This document shows positions 7,837-14,750 of a stretch of DNA of 20,884 nt, in pieces (position 1 is the first letter of the stretch; each line of letters opens with the position of its first letter). The notes beneath the pieces are model-generated. The model saw only the letters and a list, made by a program, of their open reading frames with translations. It made no database searches and was not told the DNA's origin. Made by a program: the position numbers and the translations under genes. Source of the stretch: an uncultured Collinsella sp. (GTDB lineage: Bacteria; Actinomycetota; Coriobacteriia; Coriobacteriales; Coriobacteriaceae); the NCBI GenBank assembly GCA_902494035.1, contig CABURV010000033.1, positions 1 to 20,884 of the forward strand, written 5' to 3'.

Positions 7837-8193
7837 CTATTCGGCCGCCTCGCGCAGGGCCGACATCGTAGCCGCATATTGCTGCTGCAACGCATGCATG
7901 CTCTCGCGGGCGCCGTCAACGCCATCGGCGCCACGCAGCGCTTCGGTCACTACGACCGCCGGCTCGTACAGATTATCGAATCCCAGGTTCTGGCTCACGC
8001 CCTTGAGCGTGTGCGCTGCCATAAACGCACCTTTGGCGTCTCCTGCCGCCATAGCAACTTCCAGCTTGTCCATGCTCTCGTCATCCAAAAACTTGAGGGC
8101 AAAGCGGGCAAGCATCTCATCGCCCATCAGGCGGGCGCAAGCGTCATCATAATTGGCGCCGATCTTCTCATACGCCTCACGCATGGAAATCAT
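7837..8193 (-). CDS. Hpt-domain phosphotransfer protein
   Basis: The protein has 118 residues and is a single all-helical Hpt domain. The phospho-accepting histidine is H61 in AAHTLKGVSQNLGF, matching the family core H-x-L-K-G-x-(A/S). A start at 8193 with AAAGGAG nine bases upstream was chosen. It lies 23 bp downstream of the REC/HD-GYP gene on the same strand, so it is probably cotranscribed and exchanges phosphate with that receiver. No histidine kinase is encoded in the window, so the phosphate source is elsewhere. Confidence 0.9.
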   Translation of the reverse strand: MISMREAYEKIGANYDDACARLMGDEMLARFALKFLDDESMDKLEVAMAAGDAKGAFMAAHTLKGVSQNLGFDNLYEPAVVVTEALRGADGVDGARESMHALQQQYAATMSALREAAE

Positions 8194-8216
8194 GGATCAA
8201 AACTCCTTTGGTCAAA

Positions 8217-9821
8217 CTAAATCGTGGGAAACGCGACGACGTCGGCGGGGCGCGTCAACGTCTCGGCAATACGGTCTTGCACCTCGAGCAGGCAGTCAAG
8301 CAGCAGCGGGTTAAAGGTGCCGCACTTACCGTCCAGGATCATCTTGATCGCCTCCTTGTGCGGAATAGCATCCTTGTACACGCGCACGCTCGTCAGTGCA
8401 TCGTACACGTCGGCCACCGAAACCACCTGTGCGGCGATGGGGATATCATCGCCCTTAAGGCCATCGGGATAACCCTTGCCGTCCCAGCGCTCGTGGTGCC
8501 AACGCGCAATCTGGTACGCATATTCCAAAAGCGCATTGCCGACGTGATGGCGGCCCAGTTCAAGCAGCATGTCGGCGCCGATCGTAGTATGCGTCTTCAT
8601 AATCTCGAACTCCTCGGGCGTAAGGCGCCCGGGCTTGTTGAGAATGGCGTCGTCAATCGACATCTTGCCTACATCGTGCAGCGCCGAAGCCAGGGCAATC
8701 GTGGATCGTTCCTCATTGTCAAGGGAGATGGTGTCGCTACGCCGGACCAGACAGCCAAGCAGCAGCTCGGTAAGCTTTTCGATGTTCGTAACGTGCCTGC
8801 CGCTCTCGCCATTGCGAAGTTCCATGACGCCGGCCATGATGTCGATGAGCATGCGACTGTTCTTGACGCGCTCTTTGTACTGCTGGGACAGCAGACTCGT
8901 CAGGCGGCGCTGCTTGGCGTATAGACGGATGGTGTTGCTCACACGGCGGCGAACGACACGGGCGTCAAACGGGCGGCTGATATAGTCCGAGGCACCCAGC
9001 TCGTACGCGCGCAGAACCACATCATCGGAATCTTCGCTCGAAATCATGATGACAGGCAGATTGTCGATAACCGATTGGCGCGACAGATCGGCCAGCACCT
9101 CAAAACCGCTCATGCCTGGCATGAGAATGTCCAACAGCACGAGCGACAACTCATCGCCATGGCGGTCGACCATATCGAGCGCCGCACGACCGTTATCCGC
9201 CTCGAGGATGCAATACTCGTCCTTGAGCATCTCGTTGAGAATGGCTCGGTTCATCTCGGAGTCATCGGCAATAAGCACCAAAGGCTTTTCGCTTTGGAAG
9301 GCCTCGATGGAATCGGCATGGGTCACGACCGTACCGGCTTTTGCCTTAGCGCGGCTCAGCAACTGGACAGCGCGGCCAACGCCCTCATCGACCGTCTCGC
9401 CATGAATGCGAACGCCACCAACACATGCCGTCAAGCTCACGTGCTCATGGCCCGGAATAATCGTGGAATGCACAGCGTCGGATACCTGACGCAGGCGACG
9501 GGCGAAGTCATCGGAGGGGATATCGGGCATAACGGCTACAAACGTATCGCAGCCATAGCGCACAAGCTCGTCAGTCGAACGAATGCCGCTGCGTATGGCT
9601 GTCGCCACAGCACCGAGCGCAAGGTCGCCGGCATGGCGGCCACACGTATCGTTGAAAACCTTAAAATCATCAAGGTCGATCACCGCCACGCCTGCCTCCA
9701 TGCGGGCGCTACGAAGCTTTTCCTCGTAATATCGGCGATTGCGCACACTCGTCAGCACGTCGATGTACACAGGGTCCTCTTTTGCGGCCTCTTGTTCATC
9801 AATCGGACGTATCATCAGCAA
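8217..9821 (-). CDS. GGDEF-REC-HD-GYP c-di-GMP phosphodiesterase, downstream part of an interrupted gene
   Basis: The readable part is 534 residues if the TTG at 9821 is used, or 532 from the ATG at 9815. It has three domains. A degenerate GGDEF domain (about 20-170) has DLDDFKVFND kept but GGDEF replaced by GCDTF (90-94), so cyclase activity is unlikely. A receiver (180-300) has D186-D187, phospho-acceptor D231 in VLLDILMPGMSG and S261, with the usual lysine replaced by R283. An HD-GYP domain (about 325-520) is intact, with HD (382-383), HHERWDGKGYP (442-452) and GDDIP. HD-GYP domains hydrolyse c-di-GMP. The same frame continues upstream for 25 more codons to an in-frame TAG (9899-9897) and then into a 66-codon ORF. 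No convincing ribosome site precedes the internal start, so this product may be poorly made. Confidence 0.85.
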   Translation of the reverse strand: MLMIRPIDEQEAAKEDPVYIDVLTSVRNRRYYEEKLRSARMEAGVAVIDLDDFKVFNDTCGRHAGDLALGAVATAIRSGIRSTDELVRYGCDTFVAVMPDIPSDDFARRLRQVSDAVHSTIIPGHEHVSLTACVGGVRIHGETVDEGVGRAVQLLSRAKAKAGTVVTHADSIEAFQSEKPLVLIADDSEMNRAILNEMLKDEYCILEADNGRAALDMVDRHGDELSLVLLDILMPGMSGFEVLADLSRQSVIDNLPVIMISSEDSDDVVLRAYELGASDYISRPFDARVVRRRVSNTIRLYAKQRRLTSLLSQQYKERVKNSRMLIDIMAGVMELRNGESGRHVTNIEKLTELLLGCLVRRSDTISLDNEERSTIALASALHDVGKMSIDDAILNKPGRLTPEEFEIMKTHTTIGADMLLELGRHHVGNALLEYAYQIARWHHERWDGKGYPDGLKGDDIPIAAQVVSVADVYDALTSVRVYKDAIPHKEAIKMILDGKCGTFNPLLLDCLLEVQDRIAETLTRPADVVAFPTI

Positions 9822-9896
9822 GACGTGAGGCTCGCCCTCGACCCTTAGAGGGCGCAGGCGAGCGCGGTACTCAGTACCATCGTCGAGCAGCCGCTC

Positions 9897-10097
9897 CTAT
9901 ACCTCATCGGAGCCCGCCAAGGCCTCAAGGCTTGACTGACGCAGACAAGGGCACCGATCGCCGGCGAGCAAGCAGTTAGGCTCGCTCTTAATCTGATCGG
10001 CCGACAGCAAACGCACCACGGGGTAGGTCTTCGCGACGCGGGCGACCTCGGCGGCAGCCTCTTCGTCGGTTAGATTGACCTCGTGATTATTGAGCAT
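9897..10097 (-). pseudogene. N-terminal fragment of the c-di-GMP protein, cut by an in-frame TAG
   Basis: This stretch has a proper start: ATG at 10097 with AGAAGGG upstream. It encodes 66 residues ending SLEALAGSDEV before a TAG at 9899-9897. Beyond the TAG the same frame continues as ERLLDDGTEYRARLRPLRVEGEPHV and joins the GGDEF ORF with no frame change. The uninterrupted protein would have been 626 residues. The fragment is cysteine-containing (NCLLAGDRCPCLRQ), suggesting a small sensory, PAS-like N-domain. TAG is an ordinary terminator of neighbouring genes here, so recoding is unlikely. A single-base nonsense change (for example from TAC, TAT or CAG) or a sequencing error explains it best. 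Confidence 0.8.
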
Positions 10098-10308
10098 ATG
10101 GGGTCCCTTCTATCGTTACGCACGGCAACGGTACATATCAAATGGAACAAGGGTAACATCTAACAGCTGCAGGCAAACGCGCGATTATCGTTACATTTTT
10201 ATGACCTGGCAAACGGCGGCAATGGAGCCGCGGGCGCGCGGTTATGGGCGCATTCGTTAACAATGACGAAACGCTAACAGTCCACCTCTCCGCAGGTCAT
10301 CGAACGTG

Positions 10309-11106
10309 CTAGCGATTCAAGGCATCGCGAACGGCGTTTGCCGCCGTAACGGGACGATCGCGCAGACCGTTATGCGCGCCCGGAATCGTCACGAGAGGGC
10401 AATCGAGATATTCGGCAGCCGCTCGCGCACCAGCCTCGCGGGGCGTACCGACCGAAAGCTCGCCCAAAAACACGGCCGACACCGCCTTTGACGCGCGGGC
10501 GCGCTCCCAGTCGGGAGCATATGTCATATTTGTTCCATATTCATTGGCCATAAAGCAACGACCATTGCGCAGGGCATGTTTGGCTTCCGCTTCGGTCGTC
10601 CCAGGAGCCTCGGGGTCCAAGTCGCCGAGGGCTCCCAAGAAAAGCCGGAGCGCCCTTGAAACCTTTCCAGCCGCAATCATATCGAGCAAAACCGGAGCTG
10701 CGCCCATGCCGACGCCTTCGGCCGATACAGCCGGCTCATGCAGAATCGCATGGGCGACGAGATGGGATCCGGTGCGAAGAAGCTCCAGCGCCACCAACGT
10801 GCCGGCGCTGTGCGCAAGCACATTTGTCGGGGCGCCAACGTGTTCGATCACGGCCTGCAGGTCGGCGGCCTGAGCGGCAAGATTGTAGCTGCCGTCTGCC
10901 GCTTCGCTGCTGCCACCACAGCCGCGGCGGTCGTAGGCAATTACGCGGTAGTTGCGACTGAGCTCACAAGCAATGCTGTCGAAAAATGTGCCGTCGACAC
11001 AAGCGCCGTGCACGCACACCAAGGCAGGAGTATCAGGCGACACATCCGGGCCGGCATATTCGCGACAGGCGATCGTGGTGCCCGCATTCTCGACCGTAAA
11101 ATCCAT
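10309..11106 (-). CDS. Alpha/beta-fold hydrolase
   Basis: The 265-residue hydrolase begins at 11106. The oxyanion motif VCVHGACVDGTFF (30-42) and the YDRRGCGGSS loop (58-67) are typical. The nucleophile is S100 in VLAHSAGTLVAL (the G-x-S-x-G elbow with the first Gly replaced by Ala), and the catalytic histidine is H245 in IPGAHNGLRDRP. The cap region (about 130-200) is short. The closest general class is small esterase/lipase-like or haloperoxidase-like hydrolases. The substrate cannot be told. The Shine-Dalgarno is a weak GGGGG. An inverted repeat lies in its 5' region. It is divergent from the radical SAM gene. Confidence 0.85.
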   Translation of the reverse strand: MDFTVENAGTTIACREYAGPDVSPDTPALVCVHGACVDGTFFDSIACELSRNYRVIAYDRRGCGGSSEAADGSYNLAAQAADLQAVIEHVGAPTNVLAHSAGTLVALELLRTGSHLVAHAILHEPAVSAEGVGMGAAPVLLDMIAAGKVSRALRLFLGALGDLDPEAPGTTEAEAKHALRNGRCFMANEYGTNMTYAPDWERARASKAVSAVFLGELSVGTPREAGARAAAEYLDCPLVTIPGAHNGLRDRPVTAANAVRDALNR

Positions 11107-11128
11107 GTTGTGCCCCCATCATCAATGC

Positions 11129-11160
11129 CCATCCAGTTGCACGTCAGTACGGCTGGATGG
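11129..11160. other. Inverted repeat upstream of the alpha/beta hydrolase
   Basis: CCATCCAG (11129-11136) and CTGGATGG (11153-11160) are perfect 8-bp arms over a 16-bp spacer, 22 bp from the hydrolase start codon. It could be an operator or a 5'-UTR hairpin. There is no further support. Confidence 0.35.
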
Positions 11161-11331
11161 ACCCGCACTGTCTTACGACTTGTTAACAGATTAACTGTAC
11201 CCGACCCGAGGCTTTTCATGGCACGGCATAATGAGCGACGTGAAAAAACGAAACATGTAAAGTAAGAGCCCGCACCTTGCTTTGGAGCCGATGCTATGCT
11301 AAGGCGCAATTGTCTTGAGGAGCATATGCCT

Positions 11332-12108
11332 ATGTCTACGTTTTTGAATGCCAGCCCCATCTTTGGGCCCGTTCGCAGCCGTCGCCTTGGTCTCTCGCTC
11401 GGCGTCAACATGATGCCGGCCAGCGGCAAAATCTGCACGTTCGACTGCATATATTGCGAAAACGGCCTCAACGCCGAGCGCCCCTGCCATGAGCCGTACA
11501 ACACAGCTGCCGTGGTACTCGACGCGCTCGAGGCAAAGATGTGCGGGATGGCAGCCAAAGGCGAGCTCCCCGATGTGATCACCTTCGCAGGCAACGGCGA
11601 GCCCACTGCCGCACCGGAGTTTCCGCAGGCCATCGCCGGGGCCGTCGCACTGCGCGACCAGCTTGCCCCAAACACCAAGATTGCCGTGCTTTCCAACGGC
11701 ACGCGCGCCGACCGTCCCCAGGTGCACGATGCGCTCATGATGGTCGACGACAACATCCTCAAGCTCGATACGGTCGACCCGGCATTTATCCAGCTGCTCG
11801 ATCAACCCGTTGGCCCCTACGATGTGGAGCACCAAATTGAGACGTTCGCAAGCTTTGACGGTCACGTTATAATCCAGACGATATTTTTGACCGGCGAGTA
11901 CCGGGGCAAGACTCTCGACAATACCGGCGAGGAGTACGTCGACCCTTGGCTCGCGGCGCTCGAGCGCATTCGTCCGCAGGAGGCGACCATCTACACGGTG
12001 GCGCGCGAGACGCCGGTCTCCGGCCTTGCCAAAGCGGCGCCCGAGGTGCTCGATACGATCGCCGCACGCGTGCGCACCCTCGGCATTCCCTGCCAGGTGA
12101 GCTACTAG
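11332..12108 (+). CDS. Radical SAM protein (COG0731-like)
   Basis: The protein has 258 residues from the ATG at 11332. It carries the radical SAM cluster motif C-x3-C-x2-C in KICTFDCIYCE, followed by a GNGEPT motif (the usual GGEP SAM-binding position). The N-terminal signature SPIFGPVRSRRLGLSLGVN is shared with the COG0731 group of small radical SAM enzymes. Its reaction cannot be assigned, as the resemblance to wyosine-synthesis enzymes is only fold-level. The start at 11332 sits nine bases after GAGGAG. The ATG at 11326 is only three bases from it, and the one at 11296 has no site. No partner gene is adjacent: a palindromic repeat separates it from the methionine aminopeptidase. Confidence 0.85.
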   Translation: MSTFLNASPIFGPVRSRRLGLSLGVNMMPASGKICTFDCIYCENGLNAERPCHEPYNTAAVVLDALEAKMCGMAAKGELPDVITFAGNGEPTAAPEFPQAIAGAVALRDQLAPNTKIAVLSNGTRADRPQVHDALMMVDDNILKLDTVDPAFIQLLDQPVGPYDVEHQIETFASFDGHVIIQTIFLTGEYRGKTLDNTGEEYVDPWLAALERIRPQEATIYTVARETPVSGLAKAAPEVLDTIAARVRTLGIPCQVSY

Positions 12109-12149
12109 CAAAACCACGTAGCAGCTAGTGCCCGCCACCCCGCTCCATC

Positions 12150-12216
12150 AGTTGCGGTGATATAGTTCCTGTTTATGCTGTTAAACCGCTTAAATCAGAA
12201 CTATATCACCGCAACT
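12150..12216. repeat. AGTTGCGGTGA hairpin element, copy A
   Basis: AGTTGCGGTGATATAGTT (12150-12167) is perfectly complementary to 12199-12216 (18 bp). The inner CCTG/CAG bases extend the stem with one bulge. It lies between the radical SAM gene and the methionine aminopeptidase gene. Related copies occur at 18784 and 20004. Confidence 0.85.
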
Positions 12217-12237
12217 TTTATCGACGCGCAGGTGGGC

Positions 12238-12243
12238 TATACT
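12238..12243 (+). promoter_or_regulatory. Candidate -10 box (TATACT) for map
   Basis: TATACT ends 25 bp before the map start codon and 22 bp after a hairpin repeat. No clear -35 box is seen at the right distance, so this is weak. Confidence 0.35.
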
Positions 12244-12268
12244 AGCTGCGAATGAAAGGAAGTTAGCC

Positions 12269-13156
12269 ATGTTTGACAATGGACCCGTGCCCGGCCGCAA
12301 CGACGCTTGCTGGTGCGGCAGCGGCAAGAAATACAAGAAATGCCATAGCGCCTTTGATGAGCGCCTCGAGCGCTTGTGGGAAGAGGGCTGGGAGGTTCTG
12401 CCCCGCACGCTCTACAAGACACCCGCCGATATCGAGGGCATCAAGCGCTCCGCTGCCATCAACGTGGGCGTGCTCGACTACGTAGGCGAGCACATCGCCG
12501 CGGGCATGACCACCAACCAGATCGACCAGATGATCTACGACTACACCGTCGAGCATGGTGGCACGCCGGCCGACCTCAACTACGAGGGCTACCCCAAGAG
12601 CGTGTGCACCTCGATCAACGACGTGGTCTGTCACGGTATCCCCTGCGATGCGGACGTGCTGCACGAGGGCGACATCATCAACGTTGACTGCTCCACGATC
12701 TTGGACGGCTACTTTAGCGACTCGAGCCGTATGTTCTGCATCGGCGAGGTCTCTGCCGAGCGCCAGCGCCTGGTCGACGTCACCCGCGCCAGCGTGGAGG
12801 CGGGTTTGGCAGCCGTCAAGCCGTGGCTGCCGCTCTCCGTTATGGCCGAGGCCGTGCAGAAGACCGTCGAGGACGCCGGCTTTAGCGTGGTGCGCGAGTA
12901 CGGCGGACACGGCATTGGCAAGGAGTTCCACGAGGACCCGTTTGTGGGCTTTACCACCGAGGCGCCCGATGTGGACACCATCATGGCCCCAGGCATGGTC
13001 TTTACCATCGAGCCTATGGTCAATGCCGGAGCGCCAGACATCAAGATTAGCAAGGGTGATGGTTGGTGCGTGCGCACCAAGGACGGCAGCGATTCGGCCC
13101 AGTGCGAGGTACAGCTCGTGGTGACCGAGGATGGTTACGAGCTGCTGAGCTGGTAG
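12269..13156 (+). CDS. map: Type I methionine aminopeptidase with N-terminal SEC-C zinc motif
   Basis: The 295-residue enzyme removes the initiator methionine from nascent proteins. The N-terminal SEC-C knuckle is C14-x-C16-x8-C25-H26, a zinc motif that in this class tethers the enzyme to the ribosome or its substrates. The catalytic domain keeps all metal ligands: D140, D151, H214, E248 and E280, equivalent to E. coli D97, D108, H171, E204 and E235. The substrate-site histidines H122 (E. coli H79) and H221 (E. coli H178) are also present. Spacing from H122 to H214 matches E. coli exactly. AAAGGAAG precedes the ATG. It appears to be a single-gene unit with its own terminator. Confidence 0.95.
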   Translation: MFDNGPVPGRNDACWCGSGKKYKKCHSAFDERLERLWEEGWEVLPRTLYKTPADIEGIKRSAAINVGVLDYVGEHIAAGMTTNQIDQMIYDYTVEHGGTPADLNYEGYPKSVCTSINDVVCHGIPCDADVLHEGDIINVDCSTILDGYFSDSSRMFCIGEVSAERQRLVDVTRASVEAGLAAVKPWLPLSVMAEAVQKTVEDAGFSVVREYGGHGIGKEFHEDPFVGFTTEAPDVDTIMAPGMVFTIEPMVNAGAPDIKISKGDGWCVRTKDGSDSAQCEVQLVVTEDGYELLSW

Positions 13157-13165
13157 CCGTGGATG

Positions 13166-13213
13166 CGCCGGATGCCGACGGGCACGCTCGTCTTGCATCC
13201 GGCGTTTTTATTT
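13166..13213 (+). terminator. Rho-independent terminator of map
   Basis: CGCCGGATGC and GCATCCGGCG are perfect 10-bp arms over a 19-nt loop, followed by TTTTTATTT. It starts 10 bp after the map stop codon. Confidence 0.92.
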
Positions 13214-13226
13214 GAACGTTTTGCCT

Positions 13227-13267
13227 GATAAAACCTGCCAAAATAAACCTGTCCCTTTTTGGCAGGT
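13227..13267. repeat. CCTGTCCCTTTTTGG repeat, copy 2
   Basis: ACCTGCCAAAA (13233-13243) pairs perfectly with TTTTGGCAGGT (13257-13267) around TAAACCTGTCCCT. It is identical over 41 positions to the copy at 14709 except for one base (GGCAGGT against GGTAGGT). Read on the minus strand it ends in a T-run, so it can also act as a terminator in that direction. Confidence 0.8.
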
Positions 13268-13285
13268 CGAGCGGAGACTAGATTG

Positions 13286-13450
13286 TTCCGGCGTTTTGCC
13301 AAACGCCGGAACCCCTCGACACTGCGAGCCCGCCAGAGCGGCAATCTGACGTTCAATCGTCGGGCATGGCCAAAAGGCCTATGCCCTCCTCTTTCACGTC
13401 ACCTTGCTCGCTCTGGCGGGCTCTCGCTGACTTTTGTTCGACCTGTGGGG
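13286..13450. repeat. Structured covarying element, copy A
   Basis: It opens with a perfect 11-bp hairpin (TTCCGGCGTTT/AAACGCCGGAA, 13286-13311). The 133-nt core (13318-13450) has a 15-bp main stem: GAGCCCGCCAGAGCG (13326-13340) with 13409-13423. Inside it is a second hairpin, GGGCATGGCC-AAAA-GGCCTATGCCC (13362-13386). The core aligns without gaps to copy B (14533-14665), and three stem pairs are changed on both sides. It lies just downstream of the PIN gene. No protein frame is plausible. The strand of any RNA is unknown: on the minus strand it would be the 3' UTR of the toxin-antitoxin transcript. Confidence 0.8.
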
Positions 13451-13461
13451 TCTTCAAATTG

Positions 13462-13953
13462 CTAGAGCGTTGCCAAGTAATTCTTTGCGTCTTCTACGCT
13501 CATTGCGGCGACTGGTGCATGCGAGCAGAGCTTGACATCGTTGGTGACCAGGAGATCTGCTTGGGCGCGTATCGCTGCCGCGATGATTAAATCGTCTTCG
13601 TAATCGCTATGGAGCTTACGCTGCTTACTCGCCATCCATATGTCGCTCAGATCGCAGGGCACGGGCGTAGCAAGTTGCGACAACACATCAAGACAATCCC
13701 ATGCAAGTGATGTCGCCGCCGAAGCGGCATCTTGAGACAGCGAACCGTGCTCTCGCCGATACCATGCCTTATGTTCGCTTGAAATCAAATAGAACAGGTC
13801 TTTGGACGATGTCGCCGCATACATCAGCTCAGCCTGAGCCGTACACGCATCACGCAAAAACTCAATTGCCGCCGAACGACCGCGTCGTGAAGGGATGAAA
13901 TAATCAAGCCAGACATTGGTGTCAACCAAGATGCGCTTTGGAGCCTCACTCAT
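13462..13953 (-). CDS. PIN-domain protein, probable VapC-like toxin
   Basis: The protein has 163 residues. PIN-fold acidic residues are visible: D11 in ILVDTNVWLDYF, the DYEDDLIIAAAIRAQADLLVTND block with D120-D121, and D139. These bind the metal of this RNase family. VapC-type toxins cleave RNA to stop growth. Its start overlaps the end of the upstream ribbon-helix-helix gene by 8 bp, the classic antitoxin-first arrangement. Length is somewhat above the usual 130-140 residues. Activity on a specific RNA is not predictable. The pair is flanked on both sides by copies of the structured element. Confidence 0.88.
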   Translation of the reverse strand: MSEAPKRILVDTNVWLDYFIPSRRGRSAAIEFLRDACTAQAELMYAATSSKDLFYLISSEHKAWYRREHGSLSQDAASAATSLAWDCLDVLSQLATPVPCDLSDIWMASKQRKLHSDYEDDLIIAAAIRAQADLLVTNDVKLCSHAPVAAMSVEDAKNYLATL

Positions 13954-14326
13954 AGAGCCAGCTCATCTCCTCGCCATAGCGATCCGCATAGGCGTTCCGT
14001 TTGAGCTCTTCGTCGTCCGACGGCTGAGCCTTGACCATATCGATTCCCGACTCACGGCAAGCGGCAGCGAACAGCTTCGACCCCTGATCCATGAGCTCGA
14101 GCTTACGTTTGGCGGCATTTTCGCGCTCGCGCTGTTCCGCCCGGGCACGACTGGGCAGCAGGATATCCTCGAGCGCGCCGGGCCGATCAGCCAGAGATGC
14201 CGCAAGTTGCCAGAGCGCACGCACCGCTTGGCTCGGCGTCATACCGGCCCTAGAGAGAGCGGCGTCCCCACTCCTTTTAAGATCGGGATCGAGACGTACG
14301 TTGATCTGAGCGGCTGTTGTGGTCAT
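13946..14326 (-). CDS. Ribbon-helix-helix antitoxin (RelB/DinJ-like)
   Basis: The protein has 126 residues. AQINVRLDPDLKRSGDAALSRAGMTPSQAVRALW (about 6-39) is a ribbon-helix-helix DNA-binding domain of RelB/DinJ type. A long charged helix (about 58-85) and a C-terminal tail ending EEMSWLYE follow and would wrap the toxin. AAGGAGGGG directly precedes the ATG. It overlaps the PIN gene by 8 bp. RelB/DinJ antitoxins usually pair with RelE/YafQ-type toxins, so pairing with a PIN protein is a mixed module. It probably represses its own promoter (see 14352). Confidence 0.88.
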   Translation of the reverse strand: MTTTAAQINVRLDPDLKRSGDAALSRAGMTPSQAVRALWQLAASLADRPGALEDILLPSRARAEQRERENAAKRKLELMDQGSKLFAAACRESGIDMVKAQPSDDEELKRNAYADRYGEEMSWLYE

Positions 14327-14351
14327 GACCCCTCCTTAACACTTCAAAACT

Positions 14352-14380
14352 ATCATAAAACTCTATGGTAGATACGTAAA
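14352..14380 (-). promoter_or_regulatory. Candidate promoter of the toxin-antitoxin operon
   Basis: On the minus strand TTTACG (14380-14375) and TATGAT (14357-14352) are separated by exactly 17 bp. The -10 box lies 25 bp before the antitoxin start codon. Both boxes match consensus well. Confidence 0.6.
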
Positions 14381-14405
14381 GCATGTATAGCATTTACAAG
14401 CATTA
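14380..14405. promoter_or_regulatory. Candidate antitoxin operator: three phased AGCAT repeats
   Basis: AGCAT occurs at 14380, 14389 and 14399, spaced by 9 and 10 bp, abutting the -35 box of the toxin-antitoxin promoter. Helically phased short direct repeats are what ribbon-helix-helix repressors often bind. Inference only. Confidence 0.45.
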
Positions 14406-14451
14406 GCTGTACTCTGTACACAAAAAGCCGCCGAGGCACACTGCACCTTTA

Positions 14452-14498
14452 GGTTCCGCCGTTCTTACGAACGGCAGACCGGCCGACGCTGCGCCCTT
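14452..14498. repeat. Extra copy of the leading hairpin of the structured element
   Basis: This ~47-bp unit (GGTTCCGCCGTTC...GAACGGC...GACGCTGCG) is repeated almost exactly at 14499-14545, where it leads into copy B. It is a partial tandem duplication of the 5' hairpin module. Confidence 0.65.
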
Positions 14499-14665
14499 AG
14501 GTTCCGCCGTTCTAACGAACGGCGGACTGGTCGACGCTGCGAGCCCGTCTGGACAGCAATCTGCCTTTCAATCGTCGGGCATGGCCAGAAGGCCAATGCC
14601 CTCCTCTTTCGAGGCACCTTGCTCGCCCAGACGGGCTCTCGCTGACTTTTGTTCAACCTGCGGCG
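14499..14665. repeat. Structured covarying element, copy B
   Basis: A leading hairpin (TCCGCCGTTC/GAACGGCGGA) is followed by a 133-nt core (14533-14665). The main stem is GAGCCCGTCTGG (14541-14552) with CCAGACGGGCTC (14627-14638). The inner hairpin is GGGCATGGCC-AGAA-GGCC..ATGCCC (14577-14601). The core has 19 differences from copy A (about 86% identity). In the main stem three pairs change together: C-G to T-A, A-T to T-A and A-T to G-C. It sits upstream of the toxin-antitoxin promoter and downstream of the M18 gene. Confidence 0.8.
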
Positions 14666-14708
14666 TTTTAGGGCCCTATCGGCTTGCAATGCCACTGGCA
14701 TTTTCCCA

Positions 14709-14749
14709 GATAAAACCTGCCAAAATAAACCTGTCCCTTTTTGGTAGGT
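14709..14749. repeat. CCTGTCCCTTTTTGG repeat, copy 3
   Basis: This copy is nearly identical to copy 2. It ends one base from the stop codon of the M18 aminopeptidase. On the minus strand it forms a hairpin followed by TTTTATCT, so it probably serves as that gene's terminator. Confidence 0.78.
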
Positions 14750-14750
14750 T

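Noticed and set aside
9075..9848. Plus-strand ORF of 257 codons opposite the GGDEF/REC domains
   Set aside because: The minus-strand frame carries clear receiver and HD-GYP motifs, while this frame has none.
9897..9899. The in-frame TAG as a pyrrolysine codon or programmed readthrough
   Set aside because: TAG is the ordinary stop of several genes in the window (binding protein, C26 hydrolase, Hpt, map), there is no pyrrolysine machinery in view, and no readthrough structure is evident.
13286..14670. CRISPR array
   Set aside because: There are only two copies 1.2 kb apart with genes between, and no regular short repeats and spacers or cas genes.
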